DNA of 64,000 nt from the NCBI RefSeq assembly GCF_000337515.1, contig NZ_AOIQ01000012.1, positions 1-64,000 on the forward strand, given 5' to 3'. The notes beneath the pieces are model-generated. The model was not told where the DNA came from, made no database searches, and saw only the letters and a list, made by a program, of their open reading frames with translations. Positions 17,306-25,621 of the stretch are shown piece by piece; position 1 is the first letter of the stretch, and the number at the start of each line of letters is the position of its first letter. The stretch is from Halovivax asiaticus JCM 14624. Its GTDB lineage: Archaea; Halobacteriota; Halobacteria; Halobacteriales; Natrialbaceae. The position numbers were made by a program, and so were the translations under genes.

Positions 17306-18280
17306 TTAGGGCTGGAGCCAGCCGAGCAGTCCCTTCTGGGCGTGAAGCCGATTCTCCGCCTGCTGCCAGACAATCGACCGATCACCCTCGAGAACCTGCC
17401 CGGTGATCTCCTCGCCGCGGTGGGCCGGCAGGCAGTGCATAACCGACACGTCGTCGGGGGCCGCCGCGAGAAGCGACTCGTTCACCTGGTACGGCCCGAG
17501 CGCGTCGATGCGCTCCGCACGCTGGGCTTCCTGGCCCATACTCACCCAGACATCGGTGTAGACGACGTCCGCACCCGCGACCGCCGCCTCGGGGTCGGTC
17601 GTGACTGTCGGTGCCGTGCCGATCTCGCCGGCCCGGTCGAGGACCGCGTCGTCGACGCCGTAGCCTGCGGGTGTCGCGATCGTGCAGTCGATCCCCGTGA
17701 GCGCACAGCCGAGGGCGAACGACTGGGCGACGTTGTTTCCGTCACCGACCCAGGTCGCGCGTACGTCGTCGAACGGGCCGACGGTCTCCCGGATGGTGAG
17801 GAGGTCGGCCAGCGTCTGACAGGGATGTGCGTCGTCGGTGAGCCCGTTGATCACCGGCACGTCCGAGAAGCGGGCGAGCTCCTCGAGATCCGCGTGGTCG
17901 AACAGCCGGGCCATCACGACGTCGACGTAGCGAGAGAGCGCGCGGGCGGTGTCGCGGATCGGTTCGCCGTTTCCCAGCTGAATGTCGTCCTCGCCGAGGA
18001 AGATGGCGTGGCCGCCGAGCTGGGTCATCCCCGTCTCGAAGGAGACGCGCGTTCGCGTGCTCGGTTTCTCGAAGAGCATCCCCAGCGTCTGGCCCGACAG
18101 GTCGGCGTGGGTCCAGCCCCGCCGCTGTGCCACCTTGTACTCGGCGGCGAGGTCGAGGACGGCCGCGAGGTCGGCCCGCGAGAGGTCGTCCACGTCGGTA
18201 ACGTGGGTCACGTCGGTCGCATTCGGGCCAGTCGGGTCGTCGGTCGGTGCGGTCGGGTCGGTGTTCGGCTGGTAGCTCAT
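17306..18280 (-). CDS. argF: Ornithine carbamoyltransferase
   Basis: 324 aa from the ATG at 18278-18280, which overlaps the lysK stop by 4 nt. It transfers carbamoyl to ornithine, giving citrulline. Motifs are FEKPSTRTRVSFE (carbamoyl-phosphate binding), DDIQLGNGEPIRDTAR, DDAHPCQTLADLL (HPCQ), WVGDGNNVAQS and MHCLPAHRGEEI (ornithine binding). About 25 extra Thr/Asp-rich residues precede the usual N-terminus. It is the last gene of the leftward arginine operon. Confidence 0.95.
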   Translation of the reverse strand: MSYQPNTDPTAPTDDPTGPNATDVTHVTDVDDLSRADLAAVLDLAAEYKVAQRRGWTHADLSGQTLGMLFEKPSTRTRVSFETGMTQLGGHAIFLGEDDIQLGNGEPIRDTARALSRYVDVVMARLFDHADLEELARFSDVPVINGLTDDAHPCQTLADLLTIRETVGPFDDVRATWVGDGNNVAQSFALGCALTGIDCTIATPAGYGVDDAVLDRAGEIGTAPTVTTDPEAAVAGADVVYTDVWVSMGQEAQRAERIDALGPYQVNESLLAAAPDDVSVMHCLPAHRGEEITGQVLEGDRSIVWQQAENRLHAQKGLLGWLQP

Positions 18281-19536
18281 TGGGGATCGGAATCTGTCGG
18301 GGAGTGGTGGGTCGTCGGCGGACGGTTCGACTGGCCAACGTCGACGAGGCGCTGGCCGACGGCGTCGAGGACGGCGATCGATCGGTCGTACGCCGCAAGC
18401 GAGAGGTGCTCGTCGGGCGCGTGGTCGAGCGAGGAGTCGCCCGGACCGTAGGTCGCCATCGGGCGGTCCCACGCCGCGGCGAAGACGTTCATGTCGCTCG
18501 TCCCGGTCTTTCGGAGGAGGCGGGGGTCGCCGTCCGCCTCGCGAATAGCGACGCGAAACGCGCGGGCAACGGGCGTGCGCGGACTGGCCATCACCGGGGC
18601 GATTGCGTCCGCCAGTTCGAGCCCACCGGCGAAATCGGCGGTAACGGATGCGAGCGTCGACTCGACCGTCTCGACCGACAGTCCCGGTGGAACACGAACC
18701 TGAAAGTCGACTCGCGCCTCGACGGACAGGCCGCCGTCGGCCGGCCCGCCCTCGATGGCGACCGGCTTGGACGTCACCGACTCGAACGTGGACTGGTCCG
18801 GCAGAGTCGAGTCGGGCACGGTCGAGTCGTCTCCGGGCGAGATCAGGGCGTCACAGGCCGACTCGACGGCCGCCCACCACGCCATCGCGTCCTGAACGGC
18901 GGTGGGTTCCGGCCGCGAGGCGTGCGTCGAGTCCGTCGTCGCGGCGTACGTGCCGGCGACGAGGCCGCGATAGCCGAGCGTGATGCCGTCGACGCCCGAG
19001 GGTTCGCCGTTGACGACCGCCGCGGGCGGCTCGCGCGTCTCGACGAGGTGGCGCGCCCCGCGCGAATCGGTCTCCTCGCCGACGACGCCGGCGAACGAGC
19101 TCCCGGTCCTGACGGCCGCGACCGCCATCGCGCACAGCGGCCCGGTGGCGTCGACGCTTCCGCGGCCCCAGAGATCGGCGTCGTCGACGGTCGCCGCGTC
19201 GTCGAGGTCGAGTTCCTCGTCGGCAGCGGCCACCGCATCGGACTCGGCCGCCTCGCCGTTCGCAGTGAGGCGAACGGGAACGTCGCCCGGAACGGTGTCG
19301 ACGTGGGAGGTAAAGAGGACGGCGTCGTCGGCCGGTGCGCGAACGTTGCCGACGTCGTCGAGCCACACCTCACGGTCGTGGGCGTCGAAGAAGGTAGCCA
19401 GTCGCTCGGCGGCCGTCCCCTCGTCGCCCGAGACCGAGGGCGTCGAGACCATGTCGACCAGCAACTCGCGGGCGGTCTCGGTCGAGACGTCGGTCCCCAC
19501 CGCAGGCGTATCGTGGGCGTTCGTGGGCGTGGTCAT
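18277..19536 (-). CDS. lysK: LysW-aminoacid (ornithine/lysine) hydrolase, M20 family
   Basis: 419 aa M20 metallopeptidase. It releases ornithine (or lysine) from the C-terminal Glu of the carrier protein LysW. Metal and catalytic segments are FTSHVDTVPG, LWGRGSVDATGP, GVVGEETDSRGARH, VVNGEPSG and a late His in SLDHAPDEHLSL. TGTSDMN near the C-terminus is typical of LysK/ArgE. A clear ribosome-binding sequence GGAGGAATC lies about 10 nt upstream of the start, unlike most genes here. Placement between argD and argF, plus lysW, supports an arginine-pathway role. Acetylornithine deacetylase (ArgE) is the alternative label. Confidence 0.88.
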   Translation of the reverse strand: MTTPTNAHDTPAVGTDVSTETARELLVDMVSTPSVSGDEGTAAERLATFFDAHDREVWLDDVGNVRAPADDAVLFTSHVDTVPGDVPVRLTANGEAAESDAVAAADEELDLDDAATVDDADLWGRGSVDATGPLCAMAVAAVRTGSSFAGVVGEETDSRGARHLVETREPPAAVVNGEPSGVDGITLGYRGLVAGTYAATTDSTHASRPEPTAVQDAMAWWAAVESACDALISPGDDSTVPDSTLPDQSTFESVTSKPVAIEGGPADGGLSVEARVDFQVRVPPGLSVETVESTLASVTADFAGGLELADAIAPVMASPRTPVARAFRVAIREADGDPRLLRKTGTSDMNVFAAAWDRPMATYGPGDSSLDHAPDEHLSLAAYDRSIAVLDAVGQRLVDVGQSNRPPTTHHSPTDSDPQ

Positions 19537-19561
19537 ACGTCGATTCCTCCGATCATCGTGG

Positions 19562-20716
19562 TCATGATTCGACGGTGTCCGCCAGCGTGTCTTCGAGCGC
19601 TTCGACGAGCGCGTGGACGTGCGATTCGGTGAGCGTGAGCGGCGGGAGCAGGCGAACCACCGATCTCCCGGCGGGCAGCGCGAGGATACCGTGTTCCATC
19701 GCGAGGTCGCGCAGGACGCGATTCGCGCCGCGTCCCACCTCGAGCCCGCGCATGAGGCCCAGTCCGCGCACCTCGTCGGTCGGCAGGTCGGCCCGCGAGA
19801 GTTCGTCGACGAGCGTCGCGCCGACGGCCGCCGCGTTGGCCGGGAGTTCCTCGTCGACGATAACGTCGAGCGTTGCAGTCGCCGCCGCGGCGACGAGCGG
19901 GTTCCCGGCAAACGTCGAGCCGTGAGATGCGGCGCCCTCGGCGATCCAGTCCGCACAGAGCGTCGCACCCATCGGGAGGCCGCTCGCGAGGCCCTTCGCG
20001 GTCGTGAGGACGTCCGGGACGACCGGCGAGTCGACGAGCGCGTCGTTCTCGCAGGCCCAGATCGATCCGGTGCGCCCGAGGCCGGTCTGGATCTCGTCGA
20101 AGAGCAGCGCCGACCCGGTCTCGTGGGTTACCTCGCGAGCGGCCTGGAGGTAGCCCGCAGGTGCAGCGTTGATGCCGCCTTCGCCCTGGATGGGTTCGAG
20201 AATGACCGCGGCCGTCTCGTCGTCGACGGCCGCTTCGAGCGCCGCCGCATCACCGTAGGGGACGAACTCGACGTCGGCCAGCAGGGGTTCGTACGGCGCC
20301 TTGTACTTTGGCTTCCAGGTCGTCGAGAGACTCCCGGCGGTGCGGCCGTGGAACGCCCCGCGGGCGGCGACAAACTTCGTGTTGCCGGTCGCGCTGCGGG
20401 CGAACTTCAGGGCCGCCTCGTTGGCCTCGGTGCCCGAGTTGCAGAGCCAGACGTTCTCGATATCGCCCGGTGCCAGGGCGGCGAGCTGGGTAGTTACGAT
20501 CGAGCGCGCCTCGACCGGGTACGACCCCTGCACGAAGAGGAGGTCGCTCGCTTGCTCCTGGATCGCGCCGACCACGTCCGGGTGGCAGTGGCCGGCGGGT
20601 GTGCAGGCGTAGCTGGCGCCGAAGTCGAGGTACTCGGTGCCGTCGTCACCCGTCAGCGTGACGTCCTGGCCCGATTCGATCGTGATCGGCTTCTGGGAGT
20701 AGACGAAGCCACTCAC
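19562..20716 (-). CDS. argD: LysW-gamma-semialdehyde aminotransferase (ArgD/LysJ)
   Basis: 384 aa class III PLP aminotransferase. It aminates LysW-bound glutamate semialdehyde to LysW-ornithine, with glutamate as donor. Visible: CTPAGHCHPDVV, NSGTEANEAALKFAR, GAFHGRTAGSL, LEPIQGEGGIN, FDEIQTGLGRTG and the PLP lysine in TTAKGLASGLPMGA. The start overlaps the argB stop by 4 nt. The enzyme could also act on aminoadipate semialdehyde for lysine. Confidence 0.92.
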   Translation of the reverse strand: MSGFVYSQKPITIESGQDVTLTGDDGTEYLDFGASYACTPAGHCHPDVVGAIQEQASDLLFVQGSYPVEARSIVTTQLAALAPGDIENVWLCNSGTEANEAALKFARSATGNTKFVAARGAFHGRTAGSLSTTWKPKYKAPYEPLLADVEFVPYGDAAALEAAVDDETAAVILEPIQGEGGINAAPAGYLQAAREVTHETGSALLFDEIQTGLGRTGSIWACENDALVDSPVVPDVLTTAKGLASGLPMGATLCADWIAEGAASHGSTFAGNPLVAAAATATLDVIVDEELPANAAAVGATLVDELSRADLPTDEVRGLGLMRGLEVGRGANRVLRDLAMEHGILALPAGRSVVRLLPPLTLTESHVHALVEALEDTLADTVES

Positions 20717-21732
20717 GACTCGCTCACCCCGCGTTCGTCGCCTGCGTCGTCGGAGACGACGGCCTCGGGGGAGTCTGCGTCGTCGAGGACGCCGGCTTCG
20801 GACCCGTCGGCGTCGTCGGTCCCGTGCCCATCAGTGGCGGACCCATGTCCAGCGGCGGCGGTTGCGTCTCCAGCGCCGGTCGCCGTTCCGACCGCCCCGG
20901 GCGTGATCGTCGTTCCCGCCCCGTCGAGCGCGGTGAGCACCGGGCTGTTCGCGTTCGCATCGGCGACGACGACCGACGACGCCCCCGTCTCGAGGGCTTC
21001 CGCCGCCGCCATCATCTTCTTCGTCATGAACCCAGTCGCGGCGTCCTCCAGGACCTCGAATTCGGCTTCCGTCGTCGCCGACTCGATCAGCGTCGACTCG
21101 TCGTCGGGGTCCGCGTAGACGCCGGCGACGTCGGTCAACACGACGAGATCGGCCTCGAGCGCGCCCGCCACGGCCGCGGCCGCACGGTCGGCATCGACGT
21201 TGACAGCGGTGTACCCACCGTCGGACTCGGCGCCAAGGATCGGGCCACCCACGACGGGGACGTACCCGCCTGCCTGGAGCGTTTCCAGCAGGTCGGCGTT
21301 GACCGACTCGAGCGTGCCGGAGTGGTCGCCGCGTTTGATCTTCTTCGTGCCGTCCTCGAGGACGCGCACAGCAGACTTCCGGTTGCCGGCGAGCAACTTG
21401 CCGTCGAGGCCAGAGAGACCGACTGCGTCGACGCCCTCGTTCTGCAGCGCCTCCACGAGGTCCGTGTTGACCGTCCCGGCCATCGCCATTGTGAACGCCT
21501 CCATCGCCGTCTCGTCGGTGAATCGACCGACGACGCCGCCGGGTGTCTCGACGTAGGTCGGCTCCTCGCCGAGCGCTTCGAGCGTCTCGTCGACGGCGGT
21601 CGAGCCGCCGTGGACGACCGCGACCGGGCGGCCGTTGGCCGACAGGTGAGCCACGTCGGCGAGCGCGCCCGCGGGATCGACCGCGTTCGCGCCGCCGATC
21701 TTGATCACGACCGGCGTCACGTCGTCGGTCAT
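20713..21732 (-). CDS. argB: LysW-glutamate kinase (ArgB/LysZ) with acidic C-terminal extension
   Basis: 339 aa amino-acid kinase. It phosphorylates the side chain of LysW-bound glutamate. Kinase motifs are VIKIGGANAVDP, AVVHGGSTAVDE, SGLDGKLLAGNRKS, VNVDADRAAAAVAGAL, LVVLTDVAGVYADP and TGFMTKKMMAAAEAL. The kinase core ends near residue 280; the last about 60 residues are Asp/Gly/Ala-rich low complexity, an unusual extension for the family. Overlaps both neighbours by 4 nt. The start is the ATG at 21730-21732; the longer open frame upstream lies inside argC. Confidence 0.93.
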   Translation of the reverse strand: MTDDVTPVVIKIGGANAVDPAGALADVAHLSANGRPVAVVHGGSTAVDETLEALGEEPTYVETPGGVVGRFTDETAMEAFTMAMAGTVNTDLVEALQNEGVDAVGLSGLDGKLLAGNRKSAVRVLEDGTKKIKRGDHSGTLESVNADLLETLQAGGYVPVVGGPILGAESDGGYTAVNVDADRAAAAVAGALEADLVVLTDVAGVYADPDDESTLIESATTEAEFEVLEDAATGFMTKKMMAAAEALETGASSVVVADANANSPVLTALDGAGTTITPGAVGTATGAGDATAAAGHGSATDGHGTDDADGSEAGVLDDADSPEAVVSDDAGDERGVSES

Positions 21733-22886
21733 GGCGATCCCACCGGGTGGAGTCCCGCGAAGTCGAGGCCGGCCGTCTCCGCGAAGCCGAGCGCGATGTT
21801 GGCCGCGTGGACGGCCTGGCCCGCCGAGCCCTTCATCACGTTGTCGATCGCCGAAAAGACGACGACGCGCCCGTTCGACGGGTCGAGCTCGAAACCGACC
21901 TCCGCGACGTTCGTCCCCGCGACGGCCTTCGGCTCGGGGTAGCGATAGACGCCAGAACCGCCCGCCGCGAGGCGGACGAACGGTTCGTCCTCGTAGCATT
22001 CGCGGTAGGCCGTCCACAGATCACCCTCCGAGACGGGGGCATCGGGGAATACATGGCTCGTCGCGCTCGCGCCGCGAACCATGTCCACCGCGTGGCAGGT
22101 AAAGGCGACCGAGGTGTCCAGCCACTGCTCGATCTCCGCCTCGTGGCGGTGACCGGTCGGCGCGTACGGGCGGACGACGCCCGAGCGCTCGGCGTGGCTC
22201 GAAGCCGCCCCACCGCCGGCGCCGCCCTCCGAGGAGCCGACCTTGACGTCGACGACGATCTGTTCGTCGCCGCCGGGTTCGCCCGCGCCATCCCCGTCGG
22301 TCGCGCCGGTCTCCCCGCCGAGAATCCCGTGCTCGAACAGCGGATAGAGCCCGAGGATCGTCGCGGTGGCGTTACAGCCCCCGCTCGCGATCAGGTCCGC
22401 TCCCGGCAGGTTCTCGCGATTGAGTTCGGGCAGGGCGTACTCGGCCCGCTCGAGGTACGCGGGCGCGTCGTGGCCGTCGTACCACTCGTCGTACTGTGCC
22501 GCGGTGTCCAGACGGAAGTCCGCCGAGAGGTCGACCACGGTGTCCGCCGCGTCGAAGAACTCGTCGATGCGGCCCATCGAAACGCCGTGGGGCGTCGCGG
22601 CGAAGAGCACGTCCACCGATTCCAGCGCCGTCGGCTCGGTGTAGCGTAGCTCGGTCCCGCGAAGCGGCGGGTGCGTCGAGCCGATACTCTTGCCGGCATG
22701 CTGGCGACTCGTCGCCTGCTGGAGGTCGAAGTGTGGATGGCCAGCCAGCAGACGCAAGAGTTCGCCGCCGGCGAAGCCGCTGGCGCCGACGACGCTCGCG
22801 GTCACCGTCTTCGCGGCCGCAGTCTCGGTAACGGCGGTCGTGTCGTCGGCATCGGTCGTCGCCGCAGTCGACGTACCGCCCGCCAT
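21729..22886 (-). CDS. argC: LysW-glutamyl-phosphate reductase (ArgC/LysY)
   Basis: 385 aa. It reduces the LysW-bound acyl phosphate to semialdehyde with NADPH. The Rossmann start is VTASVVGASGFAGGELLRLL after an Ala/Thr-rich leader of about 27 residues. Also present are FAATPHGVSMG, DLSADFRL and the catalytic cysteine in IASGGCNATATIL. A Gly/Asp-rich insert (about residues 195-225) interrupts the domain, a halophilic feature. C-terminal FSAIDNVMKGSAGQAVH is family-typical. The start ATG overlaps the lysX stop (ATGA). Confidence 0.94.
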   Translation of the reverse strand: MAGGTSTAATTDADDTTAVTETAAAKTVTASVVGASGFAGGELLRLLAGHPHFDLQQATSRQHAGKSIGSTHPPLRGTELRYTEPTALESVDVLFAATPHGVSMGRIDEFFDAADTVVDLSADFRLDTAAQYDEWYDGHDAPAYLERAEYALPELNRENLPGADLIASGGCNATATILGLYPLFEHGILGGETGATDGDGAGEPGGDEQIVVDVKVGSSEGGAGGGAASSHAERSGVVRPYAPTGHRHEAEIEQWLDTSVAFTCHAVDMVRGASATSHVFPDAPVSEGDLWTAYRECYEDEPFVRLAAGGSGVYRYPEPKAVAGTNVAEVGFELDPSNGRVVVFSAIDNVMKGSAGQAVHAANIALGFAETAGLDFAGLHPVGSP

Positions 22887-23770
22887 CAGGCGGTCACCTC
22901 CAGCTTCGAATCGGCCGCTGAATCGGCCGTCTCCTCGAGCCAATCGACGACCGCCGCGGGCACGTCGACGTCGACGGCCCCGTTCAGCGCCTTGAACTCG
23001 ACGGTGTGGTTGACCTCGTGGACGGTGTACCCGTTGTCGGTTTCCATCAAGTCGATACCCAGGAGCCCACCACCGACGGCGTCGCTGGCCGCGGCGACCA
23101 CGTCCGCGATCTCGTCGTCGATCTCGAGGGCGGTCGTCTCGGCACCCGCGGCCGCGTTCGTGATCCAGTGGTCCGACGAGCGGACCATCCCCGCGATCGG
23201 CTCGCCGTCGACGGCGAGGACGCGCAGGTCGCGGCCGGGCTTGTCGACGAACTCCTGGACGTAGAACACCTTGTGCTCGTAGTGACCGAGCGTCGATTTG
23301 TGCTCCAGGATGGCCTCGGCGGCGCTTGGCGAGTCGATCTTGGCCATCAGACGCCCCCAGGAGCCGACGACCGGCTTGAGTACGCATGGATAGCCGAACG
23401 ATTCGATGGCGCTGAGCGCGCTGTCGGTGGTGAACGCCACCGTCGTCGCGGGCGTGGGGACACCCGCGCCGTCGAGCGCGAGGCTCGTACGCACTTTGTC
23501 GGCACAGACCGTCGCCGTCTCCGACCCGTTCACGACTGGGACGCCGTAGGCTGACAGGAACTGCGTGACGTAGACGCTGCGACTCGTCGCGAGACAGCGA
23601 TCGACGACGAGGTCGAGGTCCGCGAGGATCTCGGGCGCCTCGCCGATCGCCAGCTCCAGTTCGCGGACGTCGATCTTCACGACGTCGTGGCCGCGCTCGC
23701 GCAGTTCCGACAGCAGAAGCTTCTCGTCCGCGCGGATGCGCGAGTAGCAGATCCCGATCTGCACACTCAC
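22886..23770 (-). CDS. lysX: LysW ligase (LysX/ArgX), ATP-grasp
   Basis: 294 aa ATP-grasp ligase of the RimK type. It attaches the alpha-amino group of glutamate (or aminoadipate) to the C-terminal Glu of LysW, protecting it through the pathway. Visible segments are RCLATSRSVYVTQFLSAYG, GYPCVLKPVVGSWGRL, YVQEFVDKPGRDLRVLAVDG, GIDLMETDNGYTVHEVN and NHTVEFK in the metal/substrate region. Substrate preference cannot be decided by eye. Flanked by lysW (4-nt overlap) and argC, next to argF/argG/argH, which argues for arginine synthesis. Confidence 0.92.
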   Translation of the reverse strand: MSVQIGICYSRIRADEKLLLSELRERGHDVVKIDVRELELAIGEAPEILADLDLVVDRCLATSRSVYVTQFLSAYGVPVVNGSETATVCADKVRTSLALDGAGVPTPATTVAFTTDSALSAIESFGYPCVLKPVVGSWGRLMAKIDSPSAAEAILEHKSTLGHYEHKVFYVQEFVDKPGRDLRVLAVDGEPIAGMVRSSDHWITNAAAGAETTALEIDDEIADVVAAASDAVGGGLLGIDLMETDNGYTVHEVNHTVEFKALNGAVDVDVPAAVVDWLEETADSAADSKLEVTA

Positions 23771-23931
23771 TCACCCCAGTCCTCTTCGAGCTCGGGGGCC
23801 CGGTCGAGGACTGGTGGCGCGGTCTCGATCACTTCGAGTTCGACGCCGCAAGTCGTACAGTCGACGATCTCTCCCGCCTCCAGGTCGTCGTGCAGGGACA
23901 CGTCGGCCCCGCACGCTGTGCACGTCGTCAT
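23767..23931 (-). CDS. lysW: Amino-group carrier protein LysW
   Basis: 54 aa. A zinc-ribbon carrier with C4-x2-C7 and C25-x2-C28, an acidic body, and the hallmark C-terminus EEDWGE whose last Glu is the attachment point for the substrate. Intermediates of arginine (and possibly lysine) synthesis stay bound to it while ArgB, ArgC, ArgD and LysK act. The start is the ATG at 23929-23931; an in-frame extension upstream is excluded because it crosses the TATA box. It is the first gene of the lysW-lysX-argC-argB-argD-lysK-argF operon. Confidence 0.95.
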   Translation of the reverse strand: MTTCTACGADVSLHDDLEAGEIVDCTTCGVELEVIETAPPVLDRAPELEEDWGE

Positions 23932-23966
23932 TGTACCCCCAACTCCGGGGTACACCCATATAAATT
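23932..23966 (-). promoter_or_regulatory. lysW operon promoter with palindromic operator candidate
   Basis: On the minus strand, a TATA box (AATTTATATGG, about 23956-23966) is followed by the inverted repeat TGTACCCC/GGGGTACA (arms 23947-23954 and 23932-23939, 7-nt spacer). The repeat abuts the start codon and so covers the likely transcription start. A second AT-rich tract (23979-23996) lies further upstream. Confidence 0.55.
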
Positions 23967-24152
23967 CGTCGAACTTGTTTATAAAATTATATATTTGCAC
24001 TGCACGCTAACACTGTTTGCAGCAGCCTTGCACCGCGATTTCGTGTCGAATGTCATTTCGATTGAATAGTGTCCCCTGGCGGGGACCGCGGCCGTCCCCG
24101 TCGCGGTCGACGGACTGGTGAACGTGGCGTGACCGAACCGACGAGTTCGCGA

Positions 24153-25619
24153 TCAGACATAGGTCGACACCACCTCCAGGCGGCGCTCGTCGGCGGTCCC
24201 GAGAACGCACGCGGCGTTCGCGTGCAGTTCGCGATCGGCCTCGATCGACGTCGAGACGGCCGTGAGCTGGTCGGCGACCGCCTCCGGCGCGGGCCCACCC
24301 GTCGAATCGCGACTCGCGACGCTCGATTCCGGATCGAGCGCGTCGTCGAGCGCACCGGAGGCGACGAACTCGGAGAGCGGCGCGTCGAGGTGTACCACGG
24401 CGGCGTCCGCGAGCGCCTCGCGGATCGACACGTCGGGCTCCTCGGCTGCGGCCGCCGCCTCAGCGACGATCTCGTGCGCCGTGCGGAAGGGGACGCCCGT
24501 CGTTGCGAGGAGGTCGGCGACGCCCGTGGCCGTCGAGAACCCCTCGCCGGCCGCCGCGGAGAGCGATTCCGCGTTCCAGTCGGCCGTCGCGGCCGCCCCG
24601 GCGGCCACCTCGGTCGCCTCGGTCACGGCATCGACGGTCTCCCAGACGTGCGGCGTCGCACGCTGCAGATCGCGGTTGTACGCGCGCGGGAGGCCCTTGA
24701 GCGTCGTCGTGAGGCCCTGGACGCCGGCCGCCGCGTCACCCGCGACCGCGCGGACGAGTTCGAGCGTGTCCGGATTCACCTTCTGCGGCATGATCGACGA
24801 GGTCGACGAGTAGTCGTCGGCGAGGTCGACGAACCCGCGGTTCGCGAAGACGATCAGGTCCTCGGCAAGTCCCGAGAGCGTCGTCGCCAGCGTCGAGAGT
24901 GCCTGGGTCGTCTCGAGGAGGACGTCGCGACCCGCGACGGCGTCCGTCGCGTTCGACAGGACCGACGAGAAGCCGAGCAACTCGGCGGTGCGTTCACGAT
25001 CGATGTCGAACGGCGTGCCGGCGAACGCCGCAGCGCCGAGCGGCGAGGCGTCGAGCCGGTCGAAGGCGTCGAAAAGGCGTGTCGTGTCGCGTGCGACCGC
25101 CGACTCGTAAGAGAGCGCCCACTGGGCGACGGTCGTCGGCTGGGCGGGCTGTAAGTGCGTGTAGCCCGGCATGATCGTCTCCGTGTGACCGTCAGCGATT
25201 TCGGCGAGCGCCTCGCGCAGCACGAGCGTCGCCTCGATTGCCTCGTGGACGTCCTCACGGAGGCGGTAGCGGATGCAGGTCGCGACCTCGTCGTTGCGCG
25301 AGCGCGCAGTGTGCATCCGCCCGCCGTCCGGGCCGACGCGGTCGATGACTGCCGTCTCGATCGCCTCGTGGACGTCCTCTCCCTCGGGAAGCGCGTCGTG
25401 GCCCGCGGCCTCGATCTCGTCCAGCGCACCGAGGATCGCCCCCGCCGTCTCGTCGTCGACGATATCGCACTCGGCGAGCATCACGACGTGGGCGCGATCG
25501 ACCGCGAGGTCGGCCGCGAAGATGCGCTCGTCCGCCGCGAGCGAGGACAGGAAGTCCCGCGCGGGGCCGCCGCTGAAGCGGTCGCGGCGAACAACGCCCT
25601 CGGCGTCGGAATCGTTCAT
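24153..25619 (-). CDS. argH: Argininosuccinate lyase
   Basis: 488 aa, fumarase/aspartase superfamily. It splits argininosuccinate to arginine and fumarate. Signatures are HTARSRNDEVATCIRYRLR, MPGYTHLQPAQPTTVAQW, LLGFSSVLSNATDAVAGRD, DDYSSTSSIMPQKVNPD (catalytic-serine loop) and GLPRAYNRDLQ. The start is the ATG at 25617-25619, 2 nt after the argG stop, so argG-argH is one transcript. A 220-bp gap with its own promoter separates it from lysW. Confidence 0.95.
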   Translation of the reverse strand: MNDSDAEGVVRRDRFSGGPARDFLSSLAADERIFAADLAVDRAHVVMLAECDIVDDETAGAILGALDEIEAAGHDALPEGEDVHEAIETAVIDRVGPDGGRMHTARSRNDEVATCIRYRLREDVHEAIEATLVLREALAEIADGHTETIMPGYTHLQPAQPTTVAQWALSYESAVARDTTRLFDAFDRLDASPLGAAAFAGTPFDIDRERTAELLGFSSVLSNATDAVAGRDVLLETTQALSTLATTLSGLAEDLIVFANRGFVDLADDYSSTSSIMPQKVNPDTLELVRAVAGDAAAGVQGLTTTLKGLPRAYNRDLQRATPHVWETVDAVTEATEVAAGAAATADWNAESLSAAAGEGFSTATGVADLLATTGVPFRTAHEIVAEAAAAAEEPDVSIREALADAAVVHLDAPLSEFVASGALDDALDPESSVASRDSTGGPAPEAVADQLTAVSTSIEADRELHANAACVLGTADERRLEVVSTYV

Positions 25620-25621
25620 CG

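Noticed and set aside
24000-24152. Small protein or attenuator between argH and lysW
   Set aside because: Frames here are short and unlike proteins, and no clear terminator-antiterminator pair was found.
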